DNA of 64,000 nt from the NCBI RefSeq assembly GCF_003010915.2, contig NZ_CP028426.1, forward strand, positions 3,100,001-3,164,000, written 5' to 3'. Under the pieces are notes generated by a model, which was not told where the DNA came from, searched no databases, and was given only the letters and a program-made list of their open reading frames with translations. This DNA is from Gulosibacter molinativorax. Its GTDB lineage: Bacteria; Actinomycetota; Actinomycetes; Actinomycetales; Microbacteriaceae. A program made the position numbers and the translations under genes. Below, one piece after another: positions 17,068-26,468 of this stretch (positions within the stretch are counted from its first letter, which is position 1; every line of letters starts with the position of its first letter).

Positions 17068-18285
17068 ATGGGTGTGCCGGTCGTAGGCGTAGTGGGCGGT
17101 GGGCAGCTGGCCCGGATGATGGTTCCCGCGGCGGTTGAGCTCGGGATCGAGATTCGGGTGCTCGCGGAGGTTGAGGGCTCATCGGCACGACTGGCCGCGA
17201 CGCAGGTGGGCGACTACCGCGATGTTGACACTGTCATGGCCTTTGCGAAAGACGTTGACGTCGTGACGTTCGATCACGAGCATGTGCCGCAGAACGTGTT
17301 GCGCGCGATGGTCGATGCCGGTATCTCGGTGCAGCCGGGCCCGGATGCACTGGAATTTGCGCAGGACAAGCTGCGGATGCGCGAGCGGCTGACTGAGCTC
17401 GGTGCCCCGGTTCCAGCCTGGGCGGCCGTGTCCAATGCCGAGGAGCTGCAGCGATTCATCGATGAGCACCGCGGTGTCGCAATCCTCAAGACCCCGCGAG
17501 GCGGTTACGACGGTCGCGGCGTGCGCGTGGTGCGCTCGGGCGAGGAGGGCGCCGACTGGTTCCAGGACTTCGACCGGCTGCTCGTGGAGGAGCTCGTCGA
17601 GTTCCGTCGCGAGCTCGCGCAGCTGATCGCGCGGCGCCCGAGCGGCGAGATCCGCGTGTGGCCGGTTGCCGAGACCGTTCAGCGTGGCGGGGTCTGCCAC
17701 GAGGTCATCGCGCCCGCCCCGGGTGCTGGCAGCGGTGCGAACCGGTTCGCCGAGGTTGCCACCGGTATCGCGGAGTCGATCGCGGAAGGGCTGGACGTGA
17801 CCGGCGTGCTGGCGGTCGAGATGTTCGAGACGACCGACTCGCGGCTCCTCGTCAACGAGCTCGCGATGCGCCCACACAATTCGGGGCACTGGACGATCGA
17901 CGGTTCCCGCACGAGCCAGTTCGAGCAGCACCTGCGTGCGGTGCTCGACCTCCCGCTCGGCGACCCGGCGGCGCTCGACGCGCACTCGGTGATGGTCAAC
18001 ATCCTGGGCGGGCCGCAGGAGGAAGCGATCACCGATCGATTCGCCGTCGCGATGGAACACGTCCCGGACGCGAAGCTGCACACCTATGGCAAGTCCGCGC
18101 GTCCGGGACGCAAGGTCGGCCACGTCACCGTGACCGGCGATGACCTCGACGAGGTCATGTACCGCGCGCGCACCGCGGCGGGATTCTTCGACGACCCTGA
18201 CACCGAAACCGACACTGGCACCGACACCGACACCGACACCGCAACCGAGACCAGCACCAGCACCAACACCGAGGAGACACGTTGA
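17068..18285 (+). CDS. purK: N5-carboxyaminoimidazole ribonucleotide synthase
   Basis: A 405-residue ATP-grasp enzyme of purine synthesis, converting AIR, bicarbonate and ATP to N5-CAIR. The N-terminal [14 protein letters not shown] is diagnostic. ATP-grasp motifs follow: [17 protein letters not shown] near 142, and the metal-binding [27 protein letters not shown] near 252. The ATG at 17068 has AGGAAGG 9 bases upstream and is preferred over a start 36 bases earlier. The C-terminus carries an unusual tail of about 30 residues made mostly of alternating Asp/Glu and Thr, encoded by a simple GACACC-type repeat. The stop overlaps the purE TTG start by 4 bp. Confidence 0.95.
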   Translation: MGVPVVGVVGGGQLARMMVPAAVELGIEIRVLAEVEGSSARLAATQVGDYRDVDTVMAFAKDVDVVTFDHEHVPQNVLRAMVDAGISVQPGPDALEFAQDKLRMRERLTELGAPVPAWAAVSNAEELQRFIDEHRGVAILKTPRGGYDGRGVRVVRSGEEGADWFQDFDRLLVEELVEFRRELAQLIARRPSGEIRVWPVAETVQRGGVCHEVIAPAPGAGSGANRFAEVATGIAESIAEGLDVTGVLAVEMFETTDSRLLVNELAMRPHNSGHWTIDGSRTSQFEQHLRAVLDLPLGDPAALDAHSVMVNILGGPQEEAITDRFAVAMEHVPDAKLHTYGKSARPGRKVGHVTVTGDDLDEVMYRARTAAGFFDDPDTETDTGTDTDTDTATETSTSTNTEETR

Positions 18286-18788
18286 CCGAAGCGACCGCCC
18301 GCGTGGGCATCATCATGGGCTCGGACTCGGACTGGCCGGTCATGAGCGAGGCCGCCGCCGCGCTGCGCGAGTTCGGCGTCGAATTCGAAGTTGAAGTGGT
18401 CTCGGCACACCGCACTCCCGACAAGATGGTGGACTATGCCCGTGGTGCTCGCGACCGCGGCATCCAGGTCATCATTGCCGGCGCGGGCGGGGCCGCGCAC
18501 CTGCCCGGCATGGTCGCATCCATGACCACGCTGCCGGTGATTGGCGTGCCTGTGCCGCTCAAGTACCTCGATGGGATGGATTCGCTGCTTTCGATCGTGC
18601 AGATGCCGGGCGGCATCCCGGTCGCCACAGTGTCGATCGGCGGCGCGAAGAACGCCGGGATCCTCGCGGCGCGCATCCTCGGCTCGACCGAACAGGCCGT
18701 GGCCGACAAGCTGCAGGACTACGCCGACGGGCTCACCGCGATGGTCGCGGAGAAGAACGCCGCGCTGCAGGCGAAGGTGGGCGGCTAG
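18282..18788 (+). CDS. purE: 5-(carboxyamino)imidazole ribonucleotide mutase
   Basis: A 168-residue class I PurE, converting N5-CAIR to CAIR, the step after PurK. Motifs: [13 protein letters not shown] at 9-21 and [11 protein letters not shown] near 40 (catalytic histidine). [11 protein letters not shown] (about 67) and [18 protein letters not shown] (about 108) follow. The start is a TTG inside the purK stop (TTGA overlap) with GAGGAG 6 bases upstream, so translation is coupled. Length is normal. A strong hairpin 10 bp downstream probably ends the transcript. Confidence 0.95.
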   Translation: MTEATARVGIIMGSDSDWPVMSEAAAALREFGVEFEVEVVSAHRTPDKMVDYARGARDRGIQVIIAGAGGAAHLPGMVASMTTLPVIGVPVPLKYLDGMDSLLSIVQMPGGIPVATVSIGGAKNAGILAARILGSTEQAVADKLQDYADGLTAMVAEKNAALQAKVGG

Positions 18789-18798
18789 CGCGCGAGAT

Positions 18799-18849
18799 AC
18801 GGTGCTTCGCCCTACTCAACGAGCGGCGCTGAGTAGGGCGAAGCACCGT
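18799..18849. terminator. Bidirectional hairpin between purE and the VOC gene
   Basis: A perfect 20-bp stem (ACGGTGCTTCGCCCTACTCA at 18799-18818 and its complement at 18830-18849) encloses an 11-base loop. It lies between convergent genes and shares CTACTCA/TGAGTAG with family D repeats. No strong T-tract follows, so it may be a repeat element acting as a terminator. Confidence 0.75.
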
Positions 18850-18867
18850 CGCGAACAGTGCCGCTGG

Positions 18868-19302
18868 CTATGCGGGCTGTGCCGCCGCGCCCACGTTCAC
18901 GCTCCACTCGATATTGAACTTGTCGGTGAGCTGCCCGTAGGTATCGCCCCAGATTTGCGTCTCGAAGGGCATCCCGACGGTGCCGCCCTCGCTGAGTGCA
19001 TTGAAGTAGGTCGTGCCCTCGTCGATGTCGTCGCCCCACAGCGAGATCGATAGGTGGTTACCGACGACATAGGCCGCGTTGTCCTCAGTCATGCGCGGGT
19101 CGTAGTCGGAGGCGGCGAGCGTAATCGCGCCACCCGTGATAGCGGCGTGCATCACCCAGCCGTGCGCCGGGTCGTCTTCGGGGGTGCCGAATTCGCCGTA
19201 TGTGGCGACGTTGAGCTCGCCGCCGAAGATGCCGTGGTAGAACTCCATGGCCTCGCGCGCCTTGCCATCGAAGGTGAGGTAGGGAACTGCATTTACGGTC
19301 AT
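18868..19302 (-). CDS. VOC-family (PhnB-like) protein
   Basis: 144 residues of the vicinal-oxygen-chelate fold. The PhnB-like subgroup starts with AVPYLTFDGKAREAMEFYHGIFGGEL. It continues with VMHAAITGGAITLAASD and LSISLWGDDIDEGTTYFNALSEGG, and ends GDTYGQLTDKFNIEWSVN. Related proteins are annotated 3-demethylubiquinone methyltransferase-like, but without evidence of that reaction; glyoxalase, bleomycin-binding or dioxygenase roles are all possible. Residues at the usual metal positions are only partly conserved. It is monocistronic between two terminators. Confidence 0.85.
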   Translation of the reverse strand: MTVNAVPYLTFDGKAREAMEFYHGIFGGELNVATYGEFGTPEDDPAHGWVMHAAITGGAITLAASDYDPRMTEDNAAYVVGNHLSISLWGDDIDEGTTYFNALSEGGTVGMPFETQIWGDTYGQLTDKFNIEWSVNVGAAAQPA

Positions 19303-19488
19303 GATCAGGTCCTTTTTCTATCGAGACGACTGGTCTTTCGAAGCGGAGTGGAGTGCCCGACGCTGCTTCGGCGCAGTGAGCGCAGACACAGGGTAGGTCC
19401 CGCACCATGGGGTTCCCCGAATCGCCGATGATTGCCACCAAGCGGATACGCCGGAAGCTAAGTCGCCAGGAACGCGGCCGCCAAAACG

Positions 19489-19529
19489 CCGAAGGCCGTG
19501 CCGATCAACAAGATCGGCACGGCCTTCGG
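19489..19529 (-). terminator. Terminator of the phosphoesterase gene
   Basis: A perfect 18-bp stem (CCGAAGGCCGTGCCGATC at 19489-19506 with its complement at 19512-19529) and a 5-base loop lie about 33 bp past the phosphoesterase stop. On the minus strand CGTTTTGG follows. The rest of 19303-19561 shows no gene. Confidence 0.85.
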
Positions 19530-19561
19530 TCGGTTAATCGCGGGATGCGGTCAGCGAGTGA

Positions 19562-21880
19562 CTAGACGTTCTCGCGGCGCTGGCGCAGCACCAGCAGCAG
19601 ACCGCCACCGAGCAGCAGCGCGATCAGCGCGAGTAGCGGCCACGCGATGTCGGCACCGGTCTGTGCCAGGCCGTCCTCGCCTGCGTCGGTCGAGCCGCCG
19701 GTTTCGTCGACGGATGCGCTGGGCGCGGTGGTTGCGCCAGCGTCAGTCGAGGTCGGGGCTGTCGAGGTCGGCGCAGCGGTCTCGGTCGGCGCAACCGTCT
19801 CGGTCGGCTGAGCAGTTTCGGTCGGCTGAGCCGTCTCGGTCGGCGCAACCGTCTCGGTCGGTTCGGTCGCGGCGTCGGCACGCGAGGTCAGCCACTGGTC
19901 GGCACCGAGGGGAGCTGCAACCATGCGGACTTCACCGAGGCAGCCAAGGTAACCCGACTGGCGGTCGCCGGCGTACGAGCCAGCACCAAGAACCCACTGC
20001 GCGGCGGCGTCGTGGGCGATGCCGGTCGTGCCGGGGGCGTTACGGAGCACGGGGACACCGTCGACGTAGAGCGTGGTCATGCCGGTCGCCGGGTCGTTGA
20101 CCGCGGCGAGGTGCAGCCACTCGCCGAGGTTGACGATCTCGCCCGACCAGTTCGAGGATTCAACGGGCGGGTTCTGCGAGTCGACGAACGAGAACTGCAC
20201 CTCGTTGAGGGTCGAGAACGCCCACGCGAACGGCGGCTCCTCACCTTCGGTGTTGGCGTAGCCATCGATGTTGCCGCGCTGGCCGTCACGGGTGAGCCAC
20301 TGCATCCACGCGTTGTCGGTGGTCGAGTACTCGGGATCGATCTTGACGAAGGCTTCGAGCGTGAAGCCGTTCGAGAAGGTCTCCGAGTTCACCGGAGCGT
20401 CGGCGTCGGTGAGGAAGTAGCTCGCGACGTTGTCGACGCGGCTGGCGTTGTCGAAGCAGACCGAACCGGCGTTGGCCGAGAGCGGGTGGTGGTCAGTCGA
20501 CCAGGTGACGTCAGACTCCTGTGCGTGCGTCACGGGGGCCTCGTTGAGCGGCGCGCGCGTGAAGTCGTTGCCAGCTGCGATGTCGGTGATGACCGAGCCA
20601 ACCGGGGCAATCTCGCCGTCGGCCTTGTCGGTCGGCATCGTCCAGTGCGCCACGGTGTTGTCTACCTGCGGGTAGTCGGATGCGTCGGCCGGCAGCTGCT
20701 GCTGCGGCGCCTCGGGCGCGTTGTAGTTCGTGGTGAGGTAGTCGCGCAGGGCTGCAGTCGCCGATGCGTCGTCAGCGGCGCCGACGGTGAGGTCGGGGAA
20801 TCGGGATGCGAAGTCGAAGTCAATCGTGAACGACTGGCCCCCGCCGGTGAGCAGCGCCTGGTCATCGGCAACGAGCGTGTCGGTCGGCTTCTCGAGGACC
20901 CACGGCGAGAACGAGGTCTGGTGGATCTTGTTGTTCGTGAGGTCGAGCTCGACGAGGCCCATGTAGCCGTTACCGCCCATGTACGCCATCTGGTAGTCCA
21001 TGAGGACCTGGTGCACGGGGTTGCCGAAGTTGTTCGTGCGCTCCCACTTGGTCGCACCGTGGTGGTGGCCGTTGAAGGTCAGGAAGACCTGGTCGTGGTT
21101 TGCGATGACCTGCTCCCACACGCGCTCGCCGAATTCGGTCGAGATCGGGGTCGAGCCGTCACCAGCGACGTTGATGAGCTGGTGCGAGTTGACGATCGTC
21201 GGGAGGTCAGGATGCGCATCCAGCACATCCGAGGCCCACTGAAGGGATGCGTCGGTCGCCTGCCAAGAGAGGTTCATGACCAGGAACTGCTGGCCGTCGA
21301 CCTCGAAGATGTGGTACTCGTGGGCACCGGTCTCGTCGCGGCCACCGAAGGTCGAGTTGAGCGCGGCGCGTTCCGGAGTGAAGTTCTCGAGGTAGGTGTC
21401 GTAGGCGACAGGGTCGGTGTCGGATGCGCCAGCACCAACATCGTGGTTGCCCGCGAGAATCGAGTACGGGTGCCCCGCATCCTCGAGGGTCTGCATCGCG
21501 GCGTCGGCAACCGCCCACTGCTCGGGGTGGTTCTGCTGGTCGACGATGTCACCGAGGTGCATTGACATCGCAATGCCGTACTGGTCCTGGTTGTCGGCGA
21601 GCCACTGCGTCTGCGCGGCGTATGGCTCCGAGCCGTACGTCGCCATGTACTGGTTGCCGGTCTCTTCCGTCGAGTAGCGCGAGTAGAACTGGGTGTCGGG
21701 GATCACACCGAGCGTGAATCGAGCGCCGAGTTCGTTCATCGAGGCGTCGGCAGGGATCGTCGTGTCTTCGGCGTGCGCGGCGGAGGCGGGCGTCAGCAGC
21801 CCCGCCGTGGCGCCAATCGCGAGGGAGAGGCCGAGCGCCCCGAGTCCCCGCGCGCGGCGCGTTGCGAATGTTCTAAACAA
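19562..21880 (-). CDS. Secreted calcineurin-like phosphoesterase with LamG domain and LAQTG anchor
   Basis: 772 residues. A signal peptide of about 37 residues ends ASAAHA. The metallophosphoesterase domain (about 50-340) has GVIPDTQ, HLGDIVD, ILAGNHDVG and later FNGHHHG as metal-site motifs. The middle (about 440-690) is a concanavalin/LamG-like jelly roll (ASYFLTDADAPVN, GEWLHLAAVNDPATGMTTLYVDGVPV). Next is a repetitive Thr/Glu/Pro stretch (ETAQPTETVAPTE...). The end is a sortase signal: LAQTG at 738, a hydrophobic helix and RQRR. LAxTG is the form used by class E sortases of high-GC actinobacteria. The substrate is unknown; extracellular nucleotide or phosphodiester cleavage is likely. No sortase gene is in the window. 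Confidence 0.9.
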   Translation of the reverse strand: MFRTFATRRARGLGALGLSLAIGATAGLLTPASAAHAEDTTIPADASMNELGARFTLGVIPDTQFYSRYSTEETGNQYMATYGSEPYAAQTQWLADNQDQYGIAMSMHLGDIVDQQNHPEQWAVADAAMQTLEDAGHPYSILAGNHDVGAGASDTDPVAYDTYLENFTPERAALNSTFGGRDETGAHEYHIFEVDGQQFLVMNLSWQATDASLQWASDVLDAHPDLPTIVNSHQLINVAGDGSTPISTEFGERVWEQVIANHDQVFLTFNGHHHGATKWERTNNFGNPVHQVLMDYQMAYMGGNGYMGLVELDLTNNKIHQTSFSPWVLEKPTDTLVADDQALLTGGGQSFTIDFDFASRFPDLTVGAADDASATAALRDYLTTNYNAPEAPQQQLPADASDYPQVDNTVAHWTMPTDKADGEIAPVGSVITDIAAGNDFTRAPLNEAPVTHAQESDVTWSTDHHPLSANAGSVCFDNASRVDNVASYFLTDADAPVNSETFSNGFTLEAFVKIDPEYSTTDNAWMQWLTRDGQRGNIDGYANTEGEEPPFAWAFSTLNEVQFSFVDSQNPPVESSNWSGEIVNLGEWLHLAAVNDPATGMTTLYVDGVPVLRNAPGTTGIAHDAAAQWVLGAGSYAGDRQSGYLGCLGEVRMVAAPLGADQWLTSRADAATEPTETVAPTETAQPTETAQPTETVAPTETAAPTSTAPTSTDAGATTAPSASVDETGGSTDAGEDGLAQTGADIAWPLLALIALLLGGGLLLVLRQRRENV

Positions 21881-22149
21881 GTGAGTGCAGCCCTTCAGGA
21901 AGCATTGCTGGGAAAGGAAAGGCCGCAGATGAAACCGTAGTCATCATGCGGACCGCGAATAGGCTCACACGGTGGATGAACGACTTGCGCGGCAGAAGTT
22001 GTCGTGGAGGCATCTCGCAGGTAAACAATTGTGTTTGTCTGCGGCGGTCGCGCGCGACTTGCGAAAGCCCGCGCGAGCCCGACAACTCGGCGACGTTCCC
22101 CGAGTTGTGTGCGCGCATCCCAACTAGGGTCGCTACCCTTGTCCGAGTT

Positions 22150-23535
22150 ATGAGCAAATCCTTGCCGCTTCGGCACCCCGACACCTCCGACCCCGAGTTC
22201 ATGACTCGCCGGGCTTGGTGGCTCGTCATCGCGAATGTTTTGGTGCCCGGCGCCGGGCCGCTGCTGTCGGGCAATCGGCGGTTCGGCCGCTTGGGCCTGC
22301 GCCTCTGGCTCTACGCGCTGCTCGCGATCGTCGTGATCGTGCTGTTGATGCTGGTCTTGCGCGGCCCGCTGCTCTTCTTCCTCACGACGTGGTGGGGGCT
22401 CGGGATCGTCGCGGCCGTCGTCCTCGCATACGGCATTTGGATGGGCATCACGATGCTCGAGACGCTCCGGCAGGTGAAGCTGTTTCGGGTGGATGCGTTT
22501 GCTCGCGGCCTCGTGACCGTGGTCGCGGTGATCCTCGGTGTCATCCCGATCTTCGTCGGCGGCTTCGGCGCGGCGAACATCCTGCAGGCGCAGAGCGCCG
22601 TGCAGTCGATCTTCGGCGGGCCGAGCGCCGGGCTCAAGCTTCCGGCGGACGGTCGCCTCAACGTGCTGCTACTGGGCGGGGACGCGGGGAAGACTCGCGA
22701 GGGGATGCGCCCGGACTCGATCTCGGTGATGAGCTTCAACGCGTTCACCGGGCAGGCCACGACGATCGGTATCCCGCGAACGACCGTGAATTTCGGGTTC
22801 GCCGAGGGCCCGATGCATGACTTATATCCCGAGGGCTACTACAACTGCAATGTCTCGGTGTGCTACCTCAACTCGGTCTACACCGAGGTGACGTATCACG
22901 ACTACGACATGTACCAGGACGCCGAGAGCAAGGGCTCGGACAAGGGCATCGAGGCGACCAAGGACGCCGTCGAGTGGATCACCGGGCTCGATATTCAGTA
23001 CTACGTCTTCATTAACATGGACGGCTTCTCCGACCTCATCGACGCGATGGGTGGGGTGACGATCGATGTTAAGGAACCGGTCGTCATGGGGGCGAATGAC
23101 GAGGGCCAGGAGGGCTGGAAACCGCCGGTCGGGACGATCGAGCCCGGCGTGCAGACCTTGGATGGGTACACGGCCCTCTGGTACGCGCGCTCGCGGTACG
23201 AGGCCACCGACTACGACCGCATGCAGCGCCAGCGCGAGTTGCAGGATGCGATCATCGCCCAGCTGCCGAAGGCCATGATCGGCAAGAGTGGCCCGATCCT
23301 CGGCGTGCTCGACGAGGTCGTGAAGACGGATATGCCGAAGGGTGAGGCGGGCATCATCGCCGACCTCGTGCTGAAGTCGCGGGGGCGCGATGACAGCGTG
23401 AAGCTGCAGCTTTCGCCGCCGAACATGGACCCGGACAATCCAGACTTCGACGCCGCCCGGGTCCTCATCGACGAGGCGATCAAGAACCCCCAGCCGGAGG
23501 AGACCGCGGCGTCGACTGAGGCACCCGCCCCGTAG
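22150..23535 (+). CDS. LytR-CpsA-Psr (LCP) family cell-wall glycopolymer ligase
   Basis: 461 residues. The N-terminal 140 residues hold several membrane helices, more than the single anchor of classical LCP proteins. The extracellular LCP domain (about 170-440) follows: LNVLLLGGDAGKTREGMRPDSISVMSF, GIPRTTV, FINMDGFSDLIDAMGGVTIDV, and LWYARSRYEATDYDRMQRQRELQDAI, where the arginines and aspartates bind the polyprenyl pyrophosphate. LCP enzymes transfer glycopolymers from lipid carriers to peptidoglycan. I chose the ATG at 22150; codons upstream run through the divergent promoter region. The 269 bp to the phosphoesterase start holds no other gene. Nearby envelope genes fit the role. Confidence 0.92.
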   Translation: MSKSLPLRHPDTSDPEFMTRRAWWLVIANVLVPGAGPLLSGNRRFGRLGLRLWLYALLAIVVIVLLMLVLRGPLLFFLTTWWGLGIVAAVVLAYGIWMGITMLETLRQVKLFRVDAFARGLVTVVAVILGVIPIFVGGFGAANILQAQSAVQSIFGGPSAGLKLPADGRLNVLLLGGDAGKTREGMRPDSISVMSFNAFTGQATTIGIPRTTVNFGFAEGPMHDLYPEGYYNCNVSVCYLNSVYTEVTYHDYDMYQDAESKGSDKGIEATKDAVEWITGLDIQYYVFINMDGFSDLIDAMGGVTIDVKEPVVMGANDEGQEGWKPPVGTIEPGVQTLDGYTALWYARSRYEATDYDRMQRQRELQDAIIAQLPKAMIGKSGPILGVLDEVVKTDMPKGEAGIIADLVLKSRGRDDSVKLQLSPPNMDPDNPDFDAARVLIDEAIKNPQPEETAASTEAPAP

Positions 23536-23548
23536 CCCCGCCGCTCGG

Positions 23549-23606
23549 TGAGTAGCCGCGCAGCGGCGTATCGAAGCGCCCCTCGATACGGCCTTCGGCC
23601 TACTCG
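23549..23606. repeat. Family D repeat between convergent genes
   Basis: TGAGTAGCCGCGCAGCGGCG then TATCGA, paired with TCGATACGGCCTTCGGCCTA then CTCG, forms an imperfect hairpin between the LCP gene and the convergent glycosyltransferase gene. It probably acts as a shared terminator. Confidence 0.82.
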
Positions 23607-23619
23607 GGGAGCGGTGGGC

Positions 23620-24765
23620 CTACAGGTCCGCGTGGAGGTGCCAGACGAGGTCGCCGGAGTAGCCCCAGGAGTAGACCGGCGCGCGGTCGTACCCGGCGGT
23701 CGTGAGCGTCTGCTGCAGCTCGACGTCGTGCAGGACGTTTGACAGCGCGATCGCGAGGCGTTGCTCGAAGGTTTCGGGGTTCTCGAGCGACACGTGCAGC
23801 GACGCGCCCTGCGAAACTTCGTTGAGCGCGGGCAGATCGCTATGCACGACCGGCGTGCCGGAACGGAATGCCTCGAGCACCGAGAGCCCGATGCCCTCGT
23901 AGGTCGCGGGGAGGCAGAAGACCGACGCGTGGTGGAAGACCACCGCGAGTTCCGCATCCGTCAACACTCCGAGCGTGCGCACGCGGTGGCGGGCCACGCC
24001 GGCCTCCTCGCACAGCGAGTCGATCGATGTCTCGCCAAAGGTGTCGCTGCCCGCGTGAACGAGCACCGCATCCGCGAGCTGCGGGAGGGCCAGCGCCCGA
24101 ATCAGCCGGTCGATGCCGCGGTGAGGCTCGAGCGAGCCGAGCGACAGAATGTAGTCGCCCGGCAGATTGAGGCGCATCTCGATCTCGCTCGAGAGCTTCG
24201 GGTCGTCGGGCATCCGCACGTTGATCGGTGCCGCGCCGGGAACCACGCGCAGCCGGTCACGGAACTCGAAGAGCTCGCCGACCTGCTCCGCGAGGGCGTG
24301 GGTTGGGGTGACCACCGCATCCGCGAACTGCCAGGCGCGCTTGAGCTGCGCCTTCTGCCAGCGCACCTCCGCGGTCGGCAGGCCCTCGGGATGCGTCCAG
24401 GCGCGGGTGTCGGAGACGGTCACGATCGTCTGCTGCGGGCCGCCGGTCTCGGCCGCGCGAATCGGCGCGAACAGGCTGGGCGCGTGATAAAGGCCCTCGC
24501 CAAACACCGAGGTGAACAGCCCGTGCTGCCACGACTTCGCGAGCGTCTTGTGGTTGAGCTTTGCGACCTGGATGTCGCTGATGCCGTTCAGCCGGTTGAG
24601 GAGCTGGTTTTCTTGCTCGGGCGTGATCTGCGAGACGACGCCGACGACCTCGCAGTTGGCGGGCGCGCGGCGAATCACCTCGCGCGCGAGGTTTTCTGCG
24701 TAGCGGTCGACGGCGCCGGGCACGGGCACGAGGAGCTCGTCGACGAAGTACTTGAGCGTCACCAT
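23620..24765 (-). CDS. Family 4 (GT-B) glycosyltransferase
   Basis: 381 residues of the GT-B fold. The C-terminal nucleotide-sugar domain is clear: YILSLGSLEPHRGIDRLIRAL near 208, RVRTLGVLTDAELAVVFHHASVFCLPATYEGIGLSVLEAFRSGTPVV near 262-310 with the EGIGLSVLEAF block (ExxxxxxxE motif). The N-terminal acceptor domain includes LYHAPSLFAPIRA and VVTPTHALAEQV. It likely adds a hexose such as mannose, rhamnose or glucose to an envelope glycan. The ATG at 24765 overlaps the stop of a 20-codon upstream ORF. It is divergent from UDP-glucose dehydrogenase. Confidence 0.9.
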   Translation of the reverse strand: MVTLKYFVDELLVPVPGAVDRYAENLAREVIRRAPANCEVVGVVSQITPEQENQLLNRLNGISDIQVAKLNHKTLAKSWQHGLFTSVFGEGLYHAPSLFAPIRAAETGGPQQTIVTVSDTRAWTHPEGLPTAEVRWQKAQLKRAWQFADAVVTPTHALAEQVGELFEFRDRLRVVPGAAPINVRMPDDPKLSSEIEMRLNLPGDYILSLGSLEPHRGIDRLIRALALPQLADAVLVHAGSDTFGETSIDSLCEEAGVARHRVRTLGVLTDAELAVVFHHASVFCLPATYEGIGLSVLEAFRSGTPVVHSDLPALNEVSQGASLHVSLENPETFEQRLAIALSNVLHDVELQQTLTTAGYDRAPVYSWGYSGDLVWHLHADL

Positions 24766-24821
24766 GTTGTGGCGCGCACCTCCAGATCGGCAGTAATGCC
24801 GCGGTGGATGTGTTGGTACAT
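24759..24821 (-). CDS. 20-residue upstream ORF overlapping the glycosyltransferase start
   Basis: ATG at 24821 with a strong AAGGAG site 4 bases upstream opens a 20-residue frame (MYQHIHRGITADLEVRATTW). Its TGA lies within ATGGTGA, where ATG is the glycosyltransferase start. The glycosyltransferase has no well-placed ribosome site of its own: its nearest GGAGG is about 12 bases away and lies inside this ORF. The arrangement fits translational coupling through a leader peptide. No attenuator codon run is visible. Confidence 0.5.
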   Translation of the reverse strand: MYQHIHRGITADLEVRATTW

Positions 24822-25107
24822 GGAGCTCCTTGGTCCTGGCGTAGACGCGTGGTGTCGGCGGATGCGCGCATCGAGAACGGCGCTAAGCCTATCCAAGAGC
24901 AAGTCTGAAATCGGTGAGCGCGCGCCGCATCCGGACGCAGTAGCCGGTGCAGTACCCCGCGCGGGTGACATCCGCGGCGGCGCGTGGCTGGTCGGCAATC
25001 GGATGCGCGCTCGCAAGATGAAGTTTGGCTCGCGTTCAAATTGCTCGGGTTGCCTGAGTGGACACATTCGCTTATCGGCGGATGCAGCTCCACACGAAAG
25101 CGACAAC

Positions 25108-26433
25108 ATGAAGCTGATCTCAGTCATTGGCTGCGGCTACCTCGGTGCGGTACACGCCGCGTGTATGGCAGAACTCGGTCACACGGTCATCGGGCTTGAC
25201 ACCGACACCGAAAAGATCGCGGAACTGGCCGCGGGGCGCGCGCCCTTCTACGAGCCCGGTCTGAACGAATTGCTCGAGCGAAACGTCGCGGCGGGGCGGC
25301 TTAAGTTCACCTCGAAGTATCGCGATATTGCGGATGCGGATGTGCACTTCATTGCGGTCGGCACGCCGCAGCTGGCCACTGGGGAAGGCGCCGACCTGCG
25401 CTTCGTCGACGCCGCGAGCGACGCGCTGGCCGCGGTGCTGCCGAGGCATCGGAAGGTCGCGCCGCTCATCGCGGGGAAATCGACCGTGCCAGTGGGGACG
25501 GCGAGCCGACTCGCCAAGCTGTTCGGCAAGCGCGGCGCGGTGCTCGCCTGGAACCCCGAGTTCCTCCGCGAGGGCTTCGCAGTCAAGGACACGCTGAGCC
25601 CCGACCGCATCGTCTACGGGCTGCCCGAGAAAAAATCGGAGGCGAAGCTCGCCGAGAAGCTGCTCGATGAGGTGTACGCGCGGCTCCTGGACGAGGACAT
25701 CCCGAAGATCACCGCCGACTACGCCACGGCAGAGCTCGTGAAGACATCGGCGAACGCATTCCTCGCGACGAAGATCTCGTTCATCAACGCGATGGCCGAG
25801 TTGTGCGATGCGACGGGCGCAGACGTGACGACACTCGCGAAGGCGATTGGCCACGACGACCGCATCGGCAAGAAGTTCCTGCGCGCGGGCGTGGGGTTTG
25901 GCGGCGGCTGCCTGCCGAAGGACATTCGCGCGTTCATCGCTCGCGCGGAAGAGCTCGGTGCGGGTCGGTCGCTCGAGTTTCTCCGCAACGTGGATGCGGT
26001 CAATAGCCGCCAGCGGATGCGTGCGGTTGAGCTGCTGCAGGAGAGCCTCGATCGCCCGCTCGAGGGCGCGACGATCGCGGTGCTGGGCGCCGCGTTCAAG
26101 CCGGACAGCGACGACATTCGTGACTCGCCCGCACTCGACATCGCAGCGAAGGTCGCGGAGCTCGGGGCAACGGTGCGCGTCACCGACCCGCAGGCCGTGG
26201 ACAACGTGCGGCGTCGGCAGCCCGAGCGGCTCGTCGTCGACACGGTCGACGAGGCGATCGAAGGCGCGGATGCGGTCATGGTGCTGACCGAGTGGAAGGA
26301 ATACCGCAAGCTCAACCCCAAGCGGGTCGGCAAACAGGTCGCGAACAAGCTCGTGATCGATGGGCGTAACTGTCTCGAGCAGGGCGAGTGGCGCGACGCT
26401 GGCTGGCAGTACGTGGGGATGGGTCGCCGCTAG
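25108..26433 (+). CDS. ugd: UDP-glucose 6-dehydrogenase family protein
   Basis: 441 residues. It oxidises UDP-glucose to UDP-glucuronate with two NAD+; related GDP-mannose or UDP-ManNAc dehydrogenases cannot be fully excluded. Rossmann motif VIGCGYLGAVHAA at 5-17. ELVKTSANAFLATKISFINA near 211 carries the active-site lysine and asparagine. GVGFGGGCLPKDI has the catalytic cysteine near 268. FKPDSDDIRDSPAL begins the C-terminal domain near 331. The ATG at 25108 is chosen because the first strand starts there; the long upstream frame is antisense to the glycosyltransferase. The 286-bp region upstream shows no other gene on the plus strand. The product would feed uronic-acid-containing wall polymers. 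Confidence 0.92.
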   Translation: MKLISVIGCGYLGAVHAACMAELGHTVIGLDTDTEKIAELAAGRAPFYEPGLNELLERNVAAGRLKFTSKYRDIADADVHFIAVGTPQLATGEGADLRFVDAASDALAAVLPRHRKVAPLIAGKSTVPVGTASRLAKLFGKRGAVLAWNPEFLREGFAVKDTLSPDRIVYGLPEKKSEAKLAEKLLDEVYARLLDEDIPKITADYATAELVKTSANAFLATKISFINAMAELCDATGADVTTLAKAIGHDDRIGKKFLRAGVGFGGGCLPKDIRAFIARAEELGAGRSLEFLRNVDAVNSRQRMRAVELLQESLDRPLEGATIAVLGAAFKPDSDDIRDSPALDIAAKVAELGATVRVTDPQAVDNVRRRQPERLVVDTVDEAIEGADAVMVLTEWKEYRKLNPKRVGKQVANKLVIDGRNCLEQGEWRDAGWQYVGMGRR

Positions 26434-26468
26434 TTAGGGCAGTTACAGCGTCTCAGCAGGCAAGGGGG

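Noticed and set aside
1..19000. Prophage or defence island around the AbiEi-like gene
   Set aside because: Apart from that gene and repeats, the surrounding genes are conserved housekeeping genes in a known order; no integrase or phage gene is present.
19440..19510. Hydrophobic 20-30-codon minus-strand frame ending in AAAFLAT
   Set aside because: It is created by the terminator palindrome, has no start with a ribosome site, and lies past the phosphoesterase stop.
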